From Bacteroidota bacterium (GTDB taxonomy: Bacteria > Bacteroidota > Bacteroidia > Bacteroidales > FEN-979), in the NCBI GenBank assembly GCA_026391355.1, contig JAPLDH010000072.1, positions 1-64,000 on the forward strand: a DNA stretch of 64,000 nt, written 5' to 3'. The notes under the pieces were generated by a model. That model was given only the letters and a program-made list of their open reading frames with translations. It was not told the DNA's origin and searched no databases. Positions 17,037-25,488 of this stretch are shown piece by piece. Made by a program: the position numbers and the translations under genes. Each line of letters starts with the position of its first letter. Positions within the stretch are counted from its first letter, which is position 1.

Positions 17037-20000
17037 TTGGATTTGAATTCGTCCGACTTATTATCCTTATTTGTCAACGATCCCAGGACACACCGGATCG
17101 CTGAAATTCTATTGCCTCATTCAGAAGCACACCATTCCGCTACTTCACCACCTCGCTACTTCGCTATTTCCAATATTCATCTTCGGGGTTTGATTGGTTC
17201 CTCCCGCTCCCTTGTGGCAGGTGCAGTTTACAGGTCCACCCCATTTCTGCATTTTTTCATCCTCCCTGATAAAGAAACAGCAGCCTATTTCTATAATGAT
17301 CTTGAACAGGTATTTGATGAAAAGGAGAAAGAAACCAATCACAAACAGGTATTGTTTTTTCCCTCTTCATTTAAAAGTGGTTCATCATCTGAAACAAAGG
17401 ACAACCAGGGTCTTTTATCCAGAACCGAAGTGCTGAACCGGCTCTATTCAAGCAGGAAGAAGTTCATCATCGTCACCTATCCCGAAGCATTAGCCGAAAA
17501 AGTTGTCAACCGGAGTTTCCTTGAAAAAAACATTTTGAAGTTAGCAACCGGGGAGATGGTTTCGCATGAATTTATCCTTGACCTCTTACTCGAGTATAAA
17601 TTTGAAAGGGCTGATTTTGTAATTGAACCCGGACAATTTTCTTTACGCGGCGGGCTGATCGACGTTTATTCATTCTCTGATGATCACCCGTTCAGGATTG
17701 AATTTGACGGTGATAACATTGCTTCAATCAGGACATTTGATCCTGCCAGTCAATTATCACTGGAGAAAAAGAAGGAGATCTCCATCATTCCGGATATCCG
17801 TGTCAGTCGTGACCGGAAGATCAAATATGACCCGCTGTTTGCTTTTCTTCCTGAGGATACCGTGATCTGGGCTGATGATATCAGTTTCATCAACGATGTT
17901 CTTGATAAAAAAGATGATTCTGATTGTTTTCTTACAGGTAAAGACTTTCTGAATACCCTTCCTGACTTTTCAGTTATAGAGTTCGGGAAACAGTTTTACT
18001 TCAGGCATGAAAACCAGGTGCTTTATAATCATTCACTGCAACCCTCTTTCAATAAAAATTTTGACCTCCTGGCGGAAGATTTGAGGATTCATGCAGAAAA
18101 CGGGTACAGGAATCTTTTGTTGGCCGATAATCCCAAGCAAAGTGAACGACTCCTTGCTATTTTTGAGAATATCCGGGACAAAAAGGGGATAGAATACCCT
18201 GATGAATTCACCACACTTCATTATTCTCTTCATGAAGGGTTCATTGAAAAAGACCTTAAGCTTATTTGCTACACCGACCACCAGATATTTGAACGTTATC
18301 ACAGATTTCACCTGAGGGATGGGTATTCAGGTAATGAAGCGCTTACGCTGAAAGAGATTTATGATCTGAAACCCGGGGATTATGTCACCCATATTGATCA
18401 TGGGATCGGCCGTTTCGATGGCCTGGAGAAGATCGTCAACAATGGTCATGAGCAGGAAGCCATCCGGCTGATCTATAAAAATAATGACATTCTTTACGTA
18501 AGCATTCATTCACTTCACAGGATATCGAAATACCTGGGGAAAGAAGGAACTACTCCTGTCCTTAACAGACTTGGTTCGGATGCCTGGACAAGGCTGAAGA
18601 ATAAGACCAAAAGCAGGGTTAAAGACATTGCCAAGGATTTGATCCGGTTGTATGCTGAACGGAAATCAGCAGAAGGAGTGGCCTGTTCTCCTGATACCTA
18701 TCTTCAGACAGAATTGGAAGCATCCTTTATTTATGAGGATACGCCCGATCAGTTGAAAGCGACTGTTGATGTAAAAAAGGATCTGGAAGCGTCCTATCCG
18801 ATGGACCGCCTGATATGTGGCGATGTTGGTTTTGGAAAAACAGAAATAGCCATCCGTGCAGCATTCAAAGTTGTTGCTGAAAGCCGGCAGGTTGCCTTAC
18901 TTGTACCCACAACCATTCTTGCATTGCAACATTTCAAGACCTTTTCGGAACGGCTGAAGGATTTTCCATGCAAGGTAAGTTATATCAACAGATTCAAATC
19001 AGCAAAAGCACAAACCCAGGTGCTGGATGAGCTCGAAAAAGGAACCATTGATATCCTGATCGGGACCCACAGATTGTTGAGTAAGGATATTAAGTTTAAA
19101 GACTTAGGGTTGCTTATTATTGATGAAGAACAAAAATTCGGTGTGGCTGCCAAGGAAAAGGTCAAACGGATCAAGGTCAATGTGGATACCCTTACCCTTA
19201 CAGCTACGCCAATCCCCCGTACACTTCAGTTTTCACTGATGGGGGCAAGGGATCTCTCAATCATCAATACTCCCCCGCCAAACCGTTACCCGGTTCAAAC
19301 AGAATTACATTCCTTCAATGAAGAGCTCATCCGGGATGCAATACATTACGAATTGTCAAGAAACGGACAGGTTTTCTTTGTCACTACCAGGGTCCAGAAC
19401 ATCCTGGAAGTTGCGGGGCTGGTTCAGCGGGTTGTTCCCGAAGCACGGGTCGCCATTGCACATGGACAGATGGAAGGACATAAACTCGAAAAGGTGATGG
19501 TGGATTTTATTGAAGGGGATATTGATGTATTGGTTGCAACCACCATCATTGAATCAGGGCTTGATATCTCCAATGTAAACACGATCATCATCAATGATGC
19601 CCACCATTACGGGCTTAGCGACTTGCACCAGTTGAGGGGCAGGGTGGGGCGGTCGAATAAAAAAGCATTTTGCTACCTGCTTGCACCACCATTGTCGGTA
19701 TTAACCGACGAAGCCAGGAAACGGCTGAAAGCCATCGAAGAGTTTTCTGATATCGGAAGTGGTTTTAACATTGCCATGCGAGATCTGGATATACGGGGTG
19801 CAGGTAATATCCTGGGCGCTGAACAAAGCGGGTTCATTTCGGAGATCGGCTTTGAGATGTATCATAAAATACTCGATGAAGCGATCCTGGAATTAAAGGA
19901 ACAGGATTTTAAAGACCTTTTTATTGACGATAAACCACGGGAGTTCATCAGGGAGTGCCAGATTGAAACAGATCTGGAGATCCTTTTTCCCGATTTTTAT

Positions 20001-20402
20001 ATCACCAACATCACCGAACGCCTTAGCTTATATAAAGAACTTGATTCTGTGGCAAATGAAGAAGAGCTTGTTAAATTCAGGAATCGGCTGGCTGACCGGT
20101 TCGGTGCACTGCCGGAGCAGACTGAATCACTGATCAGCGCCATCAGGCTTCGATGGATGGCCAGAAAGGCAGGATTTGAAAAGGTTGTGTTGAGGAATAA
20201 ACGCTTTACATGTTATTTTATCAGTAATCCTGCTTCACCTTATTACCAGTCGGAACACTTTTCCGCCATGCTCCGGTTTATCCAGGATAATCCTTCTGCT
20301 TGCAAAATGAAAGAGGAAAAGGAAAAGTTGTTCCTCACTTTTACTGATGTTCATGATATTGAGGAAGCGATTACCCGGTTAAAGGTAATTCCGGTTATTT
20401 AG
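17037..20402 (+). CDS. mfd: transcription-repair coupling factor
   Basis: The product is about 1,121 residues. The UvrB-like N-terminal region is followed by an RNA-polymerase-interaction domain around LKPGDYVTHIDHGIGRFDGL (about residues 440-460) and a helicase motor. Motor motifs are GDVGFGKTEIAIRAAFK (about residue 595), LLIIDEEQKFG, TLTATPIPRTLQFS, GLDISNVNTIIINDAH and LHQLRGRVGRSNKKAFCY. A C-terminal TRCF domain ends the protein. Mfd removes RNA polymerase stalled at lesions and recruits UvrA. There is no ATG near the start: TTG at 17037, or TTG at 17043 (giving MNSSDLLSLF), is the likely initiator. Residues about 32-46 (HSATSPPRYFAISN region) are encoded by an 8-bp tandem array and look like a lineage-specific insertion before the native IHLRGLIGSS. 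Confidence 0.93.
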   Translation: MDLNSSDLLSLFVNDPRTHRIAEILLPHSEAHHSATSPPRYFAISNIHLRGLIGSSRSLVAGAVYRSTPFLHFFILPDKETAAYFYNDLEQVFDEKEKETNHKQVLFFPSSFKSGSSSETKDNQGLLSRTEVLNRLYSSRKKFIIVTYPEALAEKVVNRSFLEKNILKLATGEMVSHEFILDLLLEYKFERADFVIEPGQFSLRGGLIDVYSFSDDHPFRIEFDGDNIASIRTFDPASQLSLEKKKEISIIPDIRVSRDRKIKYDPLFAFLPEDTVIWADDISFINDVLDKKDDSDCFLTGKDFLNTLPDFSVIEFGKQFYFRHENQVLYNHSLQPSFNKNFDLLAEDLRIHAENGYRNLLLADNPKQSERLLAIFENIRDKKGIEYPDEFTTLHYSLHEGFIEKDLKLICYTDHQIFERYHRFHLRDGYSGNEALTLKEIYDLKPGDYVTHIDHGIGRFDGLEKIVNNGHEQEAIRLIYKNNDILYVSIHSLHRISKYLGKEGTTPVLNRLGSDAWTRLKNKTKSRVKDIAKDLIRLYAERKSAEGVACSPDTYLQTELEASFIYEDTPDQLKATVDVKKDLEASYPMDRLICGDVGFGKTEIAIRAAFKVVAESRQVALLVPTTILALQHFKTFSERLKDFPCKVSYINRFKSAKAQTQVLDELEKGTIDILIGTHRLLSKDIKFKDLGLLIIDEEQKFGVAAKEKVKRIKVNVDTLTLTATPIPRTLQFSLMGARDLSIINTPPPNRYPVQTELHSFNEELIRDAIHYELSRNGQVFFVTTRVQNILEVAGLVQRVVPEARVAIAHGQMEGHKLEKVMVDFIEGDIDVLVATTIIESGLDISNVNTIIINDAHHYGLSDLHQLRGRVGRSNKKAFCYLLAPPLSVLTDEARKRLKAIEEFSDIGSGFNIAMRDLDIRGAGNILGAEQSGFISEIGFEMYHKILDEAILELKEQDFKDLFIDDKPREFIRECQIETDLEILFPDFYITNITERLSLYKELDSVANEEELVKFRNRLADRFGALPEQTESLISAIRLRWMARKAGFEKVVLRNKRFTCYFISNPASPYYQSEHFSAMLRFIQDNPSACKMKEEKEKLFLTFTDVHDIEEAITRLKVIPVI
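17130..17185 (+). repeat. 8-bp tandem array inside the mfd coding sequence
   Basis: Seven words fit an 8-base register: CACCATTC (17130), CGCTACTT (17138), CACCACCT (17146), CGCTACTT (17154), CGCTATTT (17162), CCAATATT (17170) and CATCTTCG (17178). The reading frame stays open. An 8-bp unit changes codon phase each time, so the protein sequence shows no repeat. The last unit may be native, as it encodes the start of IHLRG. Confidence 0.7.
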
Positions 20403-20456
20403 ATTTATTTTTTTATTCCACTTCAAAACTTTAAATTCGTAACCAAATTCCAGTTT

Positions 20457-21194
20457 GTGGCAGACAGCATAGTAATCATTCCTACTTACAACGAAAAAGA
20501 GAACATCGAACGGATCATCAGGAAAGTCTTCTCCCTCGAAAAAGCTTTTGATATCCTTGTCATTGAGGACAATTCCCCCGATGGCACCGCAGATATTGTC
20601 AAAACCCTCATGAAAGAATTTCCGCTCCGCTTATTTATCGAGGAAAGGAAAGGAAAACTGGGACTTGGCACAGCATACATTCATGGATTCAGATGGTCTA
20701 TCCAGCGCAATTATGAGTTTATTTTCGAGATGGATGCCGATTTTTCGCACAATCCTGAAGATCTTGTGCGACTTTGGGATGCCACGAAAAATAAAGGAGC
20801 CGATGCTGCAATCGGATCCCGGTATATCACAGGGGTGAATGTCGTGAATTGGCCGATGGGTCGCGTATTGATGTCCTATTATGCCTCGGCTTATGTAAGG
20901 TTTATTACCGGGATGAAAATTCGCGACACCACAGCCGGATTTATGTGTTATACCATCAAAGTTCTTAAAACGATAAATCTCAATAAGATACGTTTTACCG
21001 GGTATGCCTTCCAGATCGAAATGAAGTTTACAGTCTGGAAACTGGGATTTAACATTGTTGAAGTTCCCATCATCTTTACCGATCGTACATTGGGAGAATC
21101 CAAGATGAGTAAAGGCATATTTAAAGAAGCAATCTTCGGTGTGATCAGCCTTCGCTGGCGCAGTCTCTTCAAAAAATACAAACCGGCGAATTAG
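20457..21194 (+). CDS. DPM1-like family 2 glycosyltransferase (GTG start)
   Basis: The product is 245 residues. The frame opens with IVIIPTYNEKENI, the nucleotide-binding start of polyprenol-phosphate mannosyltransferases; the metal-binding motif EMDADFSHNPEDL follows near residue 95. Next come GSRYITG and RDTTAGFMCY, both typical of the DPM1 group. It would transfer mannose or another hexose from a nucleotide sugar to polyprenyl phosphate on the inner face of the membrane. There is no C-terminal membrane region, as in the short DPM1 type. The start is GTG at 20457; no ATG is available before the conserved IPTYNE motif. A TMTC-like GT-C protein at 626 is a possible user of the lipid-linked sugar, but that link is conjecture. 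It precedes pyrC by 58 bases. Confidence 0.85.
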   Translation: MADSIVIIPTYNEKENIERIIRKVFSLEKAFDILVIEDNSPDGTADIVKTLMKEFPLRLFIEERKGKLGLGTAYIHGFRWSIQRNYEFIFEMDADFSHNPEDLVRLWDATKNKGADAAIGSRYITGVNVVNWPMGRVLMSYYASAYVRFITGMKIRDTTAGFMCYTIKVLKTINLNKIRFTGYAFQIEMKFTVWKLGFNIVEVPIIFTDRTLGESKMSKGIFKEAIFGVISLRWRSLFKKYKPAN

Positions 21195-21211
21195 GGTATC
21201 CTCTTTACTTT

Positions 21212-21219
21212 TATCTTTG
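21212..21219 (+). promoter_or_regulatory. -7 element TATCTTTG before the dihydroorotase gene
   Basis: TATCTTTG matches TAnnTTTG and lies 33 bases before the ATG at 21253, within the short spacer after the glycosyltransferase gene. Confidence 0.5.
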
Positions 21220-21252
21220 TAACCGTTTCCAAACTCTTATTTATAGCAGTAA

Positions 21253-22617
21253 ATGAGTAATAAACTACTGATTTCCGGCGCTACCATTATCAACGAAGGA
21301 CAAATGTTCGAAGGCAGCATTCTGATCGAAGGGGAATTGATCAAGGAGATCTTCGTTGCCAATTCAACAAATGAAGATCTTGAAAATATCCAGGATATTG
21401 ACATCCTCGATGCCAGGGGAAAATACCTCATTCCCGGAGTGATAGATGACCAGGTCCATTTTCGTGATCCGGGACTGACCTATAAAGGTGACCTTTATAC
21501 CGAAAGCAGGGCCGCAATTGCAGGTGGAGTGACCTCTTTCATGGACATGCCCAACACAGATCCGAAAACAACTACCATTGATCTGCTTGAAAAAAAATTG
21601 GAAATTGCCTCAGGAAAGTCACTGGCAAACTACTCCTTCTTCCTGGGAGCCACCAATGATAATTTCGAAGAAATCGAAAAGGCCGATCCTTCGATTATTT
21701 GCGGATTGAAAGTATTCATGGGCGCTTCTACAGGAAATATGCTGGTGGATGACCCAATTGTCCTTGAAAAAATTTTCAGACATTCGAAACTCCTTGTTGC
21801 GATTCACAGTGAAGACGAGGCCACCATCAGGGCAAACCTGAAAATATTTACCGATAAATATGGTGAAAACATCCCTATAGAAGCCCATCCATTGATCAGA
21901 AGCGAAGAAGCCTGCTTCAAATCCACTGAAAAAGCCGTCACACTTGCAAAACGAAACAATACCCGGCTTCATGTCCTTCACCTCTCCACTGCCAAAGAAC
22001 TCATGCTTCTTGATGATTCAAAACCGTTGAATGAAAAAAGGATCACTGCGGAAGTTTGTGTACACCATCTTTGGTTTGACGACAGGGATTATGCCCGTCT
22101 CGGATCCAGGATAAAATGGAATCCTGCCATCAAAACCAGGAAAGACAAGGAAGGTTTATTGGCAGGATTACTTCAGGACAGGATTGACATTATAGCAACC
22201 GACCATGCACCGCATACCCTGGAAGAAAAGAAGGCATCCTACCTGAAATGTCCGTCAGGCGGACCACTGGTGCAACATTCGCTGGTTGTGATGATGGAAA
22301 TGGCAAGGCAGGGGAAGATACCGGTGACAAAAGTTGTAGAGAAAATGTGTCACGCACCTTCAGTCTTATACCGTATCAGAAATCGGGGGTTTATCAGGAA
22401 AGGCTGGTATGCTGATCTGGTATTGCTCGATCCGGATTCGAACTGGAAAGTTGACACTTCAAATATATTCTACAAATGCGGATGGTCTCCGTTTGAAGGA
22501 GAAACCTTTTCTTCCAGGGTAACCCATACTTTTGTAAATGGTTTTCCCGTTTATGAGGACGGAATTTTTCATGAGGCAGTTAAGGGAATGAAACTTGAAT
22601 TTGACACCAGGTCATGA
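21253..22617 (+). CDS. pyrC: dihydroorotase
   Basis: This 454-residue amidohydrolase has the class I dihydroorotase layout. DDQVHFRDPGLTYKGD (Q67-V68-H69) is followed by AAIAGGVTSFMDMPNT, KVFMGASTGN (with the Lys expected to be carbamylated), IHSEDEAT, LHVLHLSTAKE and IATDHAPHTLEEK. The enzyme closes carbamoyl-aspartate to dihydroorotate in pyrimidine synthesis. The canonical metal motif is H-x-H-x-R; here the first His is Gln, giving Q-V-H-F-R. I recall this as a regular feature of Bacteroidota dihydroorotases rather than damage. The other ligand segments are present. The stop overlaps the start of the next gene by 4 bases (ATGA), so the two are translationally coupled. Confidence 0.88.
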   Translation: MSNKLLISGATIINEGQMFEGSILIEGELIKEIFVANSTNEDLENIQDIDILDARGKYLIPGVIDDQVHFRDPGLTYKGDLYTESRAAIAGGVTSFMDMPNTDPKTTTIDLLEKKLEIASGKSLANYSFFLGATNDNFEEIEKADPSIICGLKVFMGASTGNMLVDDPIVLEKIFRHSKLLVAIHSEDEATIRANLKIFTDKYGENIPIEAHPLIRSEEACFKSTEKAVTLAKRNNTRLHVLHLSTAKELMLLDDSKPLNEKRITAEVCVHHLWFDDRDYARLGSRIKWNPAIKTRKDKEGLLAGLLQDRIDIIATDHAPHTLEEKKASYLKCPSGGPLVQHSLVVMMEMARQGKIPVTKVVEKMCHAPSVLYRIRNRGFIRKGWYADLVLLDPDSNWKVDTSNIFYKCGWSPFEGETFSSRVTHTFVNGFPVYEDGIFHEAVKGMKLEFDTRS

Positions 22618-23054
22618 CAACGAAAAGTATAATTTTTTTCCTGAGCATTCTGGCGCTCGTTTCTTGCAAGAGAGAAAGGAGAGTTGTGGAATCTTCTTAC
22701 CCCGACGGGTCTCCGAAAAGGGTTTGTGTTTACCGGGGAAGAGGTACCGGTAAAGAGTTACTGAAAGAGTCAAACTATTATCCGAATAAAAAGGTGCAGT
22801 TGGAAGGTACTTACAAGGATAATAAAAAAGATGGCAAATGGGTTTATTACCATGCCAATGGTCTCATATGGAGTGAAGGGTTTTTCAGGAAGGGTGAAAA
22901 TGATGGGAAAAGGACCACCTATTATGAGAATGGAAAGGTCAGGTATGAAGCCTTTTACAACCTTGGAGTCCGGGTGGGAAAGTGGAAGTTTTATGATGAA
23001 AAAGGTGGTCTGGTCAAAGAGGTTGATTATTCCGCAGTTCAAACTCTTAAATAA
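22614..23054 (+). CDS. lipoprotein with MORN-like repeats
   Basis: The product is 146 residues. The signal sequence SIIFFLSILALVSC ends in a lipobox Cys (residue 19), so the protein is probably lipid-anchored in an envelope membrane. The rest consists of MORN/YwqK-like repeats: GKELLKESNYYPNKKVQLEG, then YKDNKKDGKWVYYHANGLI, then GENDGKRTTYYENGKV, then GVRVGKWKFYDEKG. Such repeats form a beta sheet for contacts with membranes or proteins; no enzymatic role is implied. It overlaps pyrC by 4 bases. The link to pyrimidine synthesis is probably only positional. Confidence 0.75.
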   Translation: MTTKSIIFFLSILALVSCKRERRVVESSYPDGSPKRVCVYRGRGTGKELLKESNYYPNKKVQLEGTYKDNKKDGKWVYYHANGLIWSEGFFRKGENDGKRTTYYENGKVRYEAFYNLGVRVGKWKFYDEKGGLVKEVDYSAVQTLK

Positions 23055-23104
23055 TTTGCAGACAATATTTTTTTAAGGTTGGGTTGAGCATAGCATTAGG
23101 GGTT

Positions 23105-23231
23105 TACTTATTAGTCAACCCCGTTGAAAAGGAATAATAATCCTGGGCTTTAGCCCAAAATTCCAACAAAGGTTTTGGGCTGAAGCCCGTTCTTTACGGC
23201 TGCTTTTAACCCTGGCCTGAAGTCCAGGGTA
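23105..23231. repeat. multi-hairpin palindromic repeat
   Basis: Three short hairpins stand in series: GGGCTTTAGCCC (23145-23156), GGGCTGAAGCCC (23177-23188) and CCCTGG...CCAGGG (23210-23229). They are preceded by TACTTATTAGTCAA (23105-23118), which is identical to 12104-12117. There is no coding potential. The arrangement looks like a REP-type dispersed element. Confidence 0.65.
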
Positions 23232-23280
23232 ATTCATATTCCTTCCATTTAAATAAAATCATAGAATATGAATAAGATCT

Positions 23281-23320
23281 AAAAAAAAACTGCCTCCTGA
23301 TTCAGAGACAGTTTTTTTTT
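23281..23320. terminator. bidirectional terminator between convergent lipoprotein genes
   Basis: Nine A, then ACTGCCTC, loop CTGATTCA, GAGACAGT and nine T. The stem has one C-A mismatch, and the A and T tracts extend the helix. It lies 17 bases after the stop of the minus-strand gene at 23338 and downstream of the plus-strand gene ending at 23054, so it can serve both. Confidence 0.8.
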
Positions 23321-23337
23321 GAAAGTCATTGTTTCTT

Positions 23338-24192
23338 TTAATCCAGCACCACAACCAGGTACTTTGTATTATTCCAGAACGATTTAAAATCAAGAATCTG
23401 AATGGATTTTGTCATCTTGCCTTCCATATTTAGTTTATAGGAAGTGGATGGGTGAGCAGAAACCAGTTTGGCTTTTTTGGTGAGGATCGGAATTTCTGTT
23501 GTTTTCCGCATATCAATCTTGGTAAAGAGTGTTTTGTTGAAATCAGGAAGTATCCGGTCGCCTCTGCCGATCACACCGTTTTTGCTAAGTTCCTTAGAGG
23601 TTCCCAGAACGTAATAAGCAGTATAGAGCGCTGCTTCTTGTTCAGCAATGGTCTGATTTTGCTGGTTGAGCTGTTTTCCCTGGTTTTCAACCACATTGGT
23701 CAGCGTGTCAATTTTAAGGTTGGCAGTATTGACCACAATATCCAATTTGGCAAGTTTATCACGCAATGTTTGAAGTTCTGCATTTTTGGCGGTAATTTCA
23801 ATTTGGAGGTGTTCAACCATCTTCTGTAATTCGGTCACTTTCATTCCTGAAGCTTTCAGTTTCCTGGAAAGTACAGAAAGTTCATGCTTGTTTTTTAACA
23901 TGAGGGTATAAATGGTTGTAATATCGCTCTTGATCTGATCTTTTGCAGAAACCTTCAGTTCACCTGGCTTTTGGGTCGATACGTTGATGATGTTCTCTTT
24001 GTTTTTAATGGTATCAAGTATTCCCTGGACATCGTTGATGGATTTGATGAAATCATTGATGGCTTCATCTTTCTGGAAGGTCTGGTTCATGAGGCTGTCA
24101 TTTTTAGCCTGCAACTCTTTCGCTTTTTCCTTTGCAGCATGACCGCATGCAAGGAAAATCGGGATCAGTAAGAAAATTGCGAATTTTTTCAT
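23338..24192 (-). CDS. coiled-coil lipoprotein of unknown function
   Basis: The product is 284 residues from the ATG at 24192; an upstream ATG (24219) would spoil the signal peptide. The N-terminus KKFAIFLLIPIFLAC is a lipoprotein signal with lipobox FLAC, the Cys being residue 16. Residues about 25-200 are a long coiled coil rich in Lys, Glu, Asn and Leu (for example LQIEITAKNAELQTLRDKL). The last 90 residues look globular and beta-rich. No catalytic motif is visible. Similar 'lipid anchor plus coiled coil' proteins are common in Bacteroidota and are usually unassigned. It is close to the T6SS genes but too far, and with its own promoter, to claim a link. Confidence 0.65.
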   Translation of the reverse strand: MKKFAIFLLIPIFLACGHAAKEKAKELQAKNDSLMNQTFQKDEAINDFIKSINDVQGILDTIKNKENIINVSTQKPGELKVSAKDQIKSDITTIYTLMLKNKHELSVLSRKLKASGMKVTELQKMVEHLQIEITAKNAELQTLRDKLAKLDIVVNTANLKIDTLTNVVENQGKQLNQQNQTIAEQEAALYTAYYVLGTSKELSKNGVIGRGDRILPDFNKTLFTKIDMRKTTEIPILTKKAKLVSAHPSTSYKLNMEGKMTKSIQILDFKSFWNNTKYLVVVLD

Positions 24193-24216
24193 AATTTGTT
24201 TTTTTAAATTTGAGTG

Positions 24217-24224
24217 CAAAATTA
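24217..24224 (-). promoter_or_regulatory. -7 element TAATTTTG for the coiled-coil lipoprotein
   Basis: Read on the minus strand, TAATTTTG matches TAnnTTTG and lies 24 bases before the ATG at 24192. This also supports the shorter start, because the longer one (24219) would overlap the box. Confidence 0.55.
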
Positions 24225-24318
24225 CTAATATTTCACTGGTATTGTTCTTTTTATGATGAATTTCTTTTATAAATATCTTTCCCTGTGCATAAAACAGTTA
24301 TCTTTCGCCGGTTAATAT

Positions 24319-25488
24319 ATGATAATGAACGAGCCTTGTAGAATTAATCTTAATCCAGGTAAGGAGGCCTCTATTCGGCGGTTTCATCCCTGGTTATTTT
24401 CGGGAGCAATTAAAAGTACGGAGGGGTCACCTCAGGCAGGGGATATTGTTGAGGTTTTTTCCTCAGGAGGACAATACCTGGCAACGGGTCACTTTGACCG
24501 GGCATCCATTGCAGTAAAGATATTTTCCTTTTCACAGGTTGAGATAAATTATTCATTCTGGCAGAAAAAACTTGAAGATGCTTTTTGGGTAAGGCAAAGT
24601 CTGGGACTTACTGAAAGCAGTATGACCAATGCCTACAGGTTGGTTTTCGGGGAGGGTGACGGATTGCCCGGATTGATCATTGATTATTACCATGGGGTTT
24701 GTGTTATCCAGACTCAAACGGCAGGAATGGAGCGGATGAAGGATGATCTTGCGAAGATATTGCAGGGGATTTATGGGGATCGGTTGAAGGCCGTTTACCA
24801 TAAAACAGATTCAGCAGGCGCCGGTTCTTACCTTTATGGTTTGCCCCAAACCGGGCTGATCACTGAAACCGGACATCAATTTCTTGTGGATTGGGAAAAA
24901 GGGCAGAAAACCGGATTTTTTCTCGATCAGCGTACAAACAGGATGTTTGCTCAATTCTACGCACGGGATAAGCAAGTACTGAATGCATTTAGTTATTCGG
25001 GGGCATTTACGGTATATGCTTTAAAAGGTGGTGCATCTATGGTACACTCCATCGACAGTTCGCGACAGGCAATCCGGTGGACTGATGAAAACCTGAAATT
25101 AAACAACCTGGAGCAGAGCAGGCATGTCGGGATTATCGGCGATGTGAAAAAATATCTTGTGGAACCGGGAGAGAAGTATGACCTGATCATCCTCGATCCT
25201 CCTGCATTTGCCAAAACACATCAGGTATCGCACAATGCATTGCAGGCTTACCGGTTCATAAATGCCAGGGCGATTTCCAGGCTATCAAAAGGGGGAATGA
25301 TATTGACATTTTCCTGTTCGCAGGCCATCAGCCGGGAGATGTTCAAATCGATGATCCTTGCTGCTGCTTTGGAATCCGGACGTGAGATACGCATTGTTCA
25401 TCAACTATCCCAGGGTCCGGACCATCCGGTAAGTGTTTACCATCCCGAAGGGGATTACCTGAAAGGAGTGATTTTAATTGCCTCATAA
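24319..25488 (+). CDS. rlmI: RlmI-type class I rRNA methyltransferase
   Basis: The product is 389 residues. The N-terminal PUA domain (about 1-80) includes RRFHPWLFSGAI and GDIVEVFSSGGQYLATG. A middle domain carries RLVFGEGDGLPGLIIDYY. The C-terminal Rossmann domain has FFLDQRTNR, VLNAFSYSGAFTVYALKGGA (SAM binding) and ILDPPAFAKT, with the DPPAF loop near residue 293, and a late FSCSQ. This is the RlmI/YccW set, which in E. coli methylates C1962 of 23S rRNA to m5C; the Cys in TFSCSQ fits an m5C mechanism. The start could be the first ATG or the ATG two codons later. Its stop codon overlaps that of the convergent gene by 6 bases. Confidence 0.85.
   Translation: MIMNEPCRINLNPGKEASIRRFHPWLFSGAIKSTEGSPQAGDIVEVFSSGGQYLATGHFDRASIAVKIFSFSQVEINYSFWQKKLEDAFWVRQSLGLTESSMTNAYRLVFGEGDGLPGLIIDYYHGVCVIQTQTAGMERMKDDLAKILQGIYGDRLKAVYHKTDSAGAGSYLYGLPQTGLITETGHQFLVDWEKGQKTGFFLDQRTNRMFAQFYARDKQVLNAFSYSGAFTVYALKGGASMVHSIDSSRQAIRWTDENLKLNNLEQSRHVGIIGDVKKYLVEPGEKYDLIILDPPAFAKTHQVSHNALQAYRFINARAISRLSKGGMILTFSCSQAISREMFKSMILAAALESGREIRIVHQLSQGPDHPVSVYHPEGDYLKGVILIAS

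Noticed and set aside
17130-17185. The mfd array as a frameshift or assembly error
   Set aside because: The reading frame is intact on both sides and conserved mfd sequence follows directly; an error would be expected to break the frame.
23338-24192. The coiled-coil lipoprotein as TssQ
   Set aside because: TssQ is a lipoprotein, but this gene has its own promoter and terminator, is separated from the operon by two unrelated genes, and shows no TssQ-specific sequence that I can point to.
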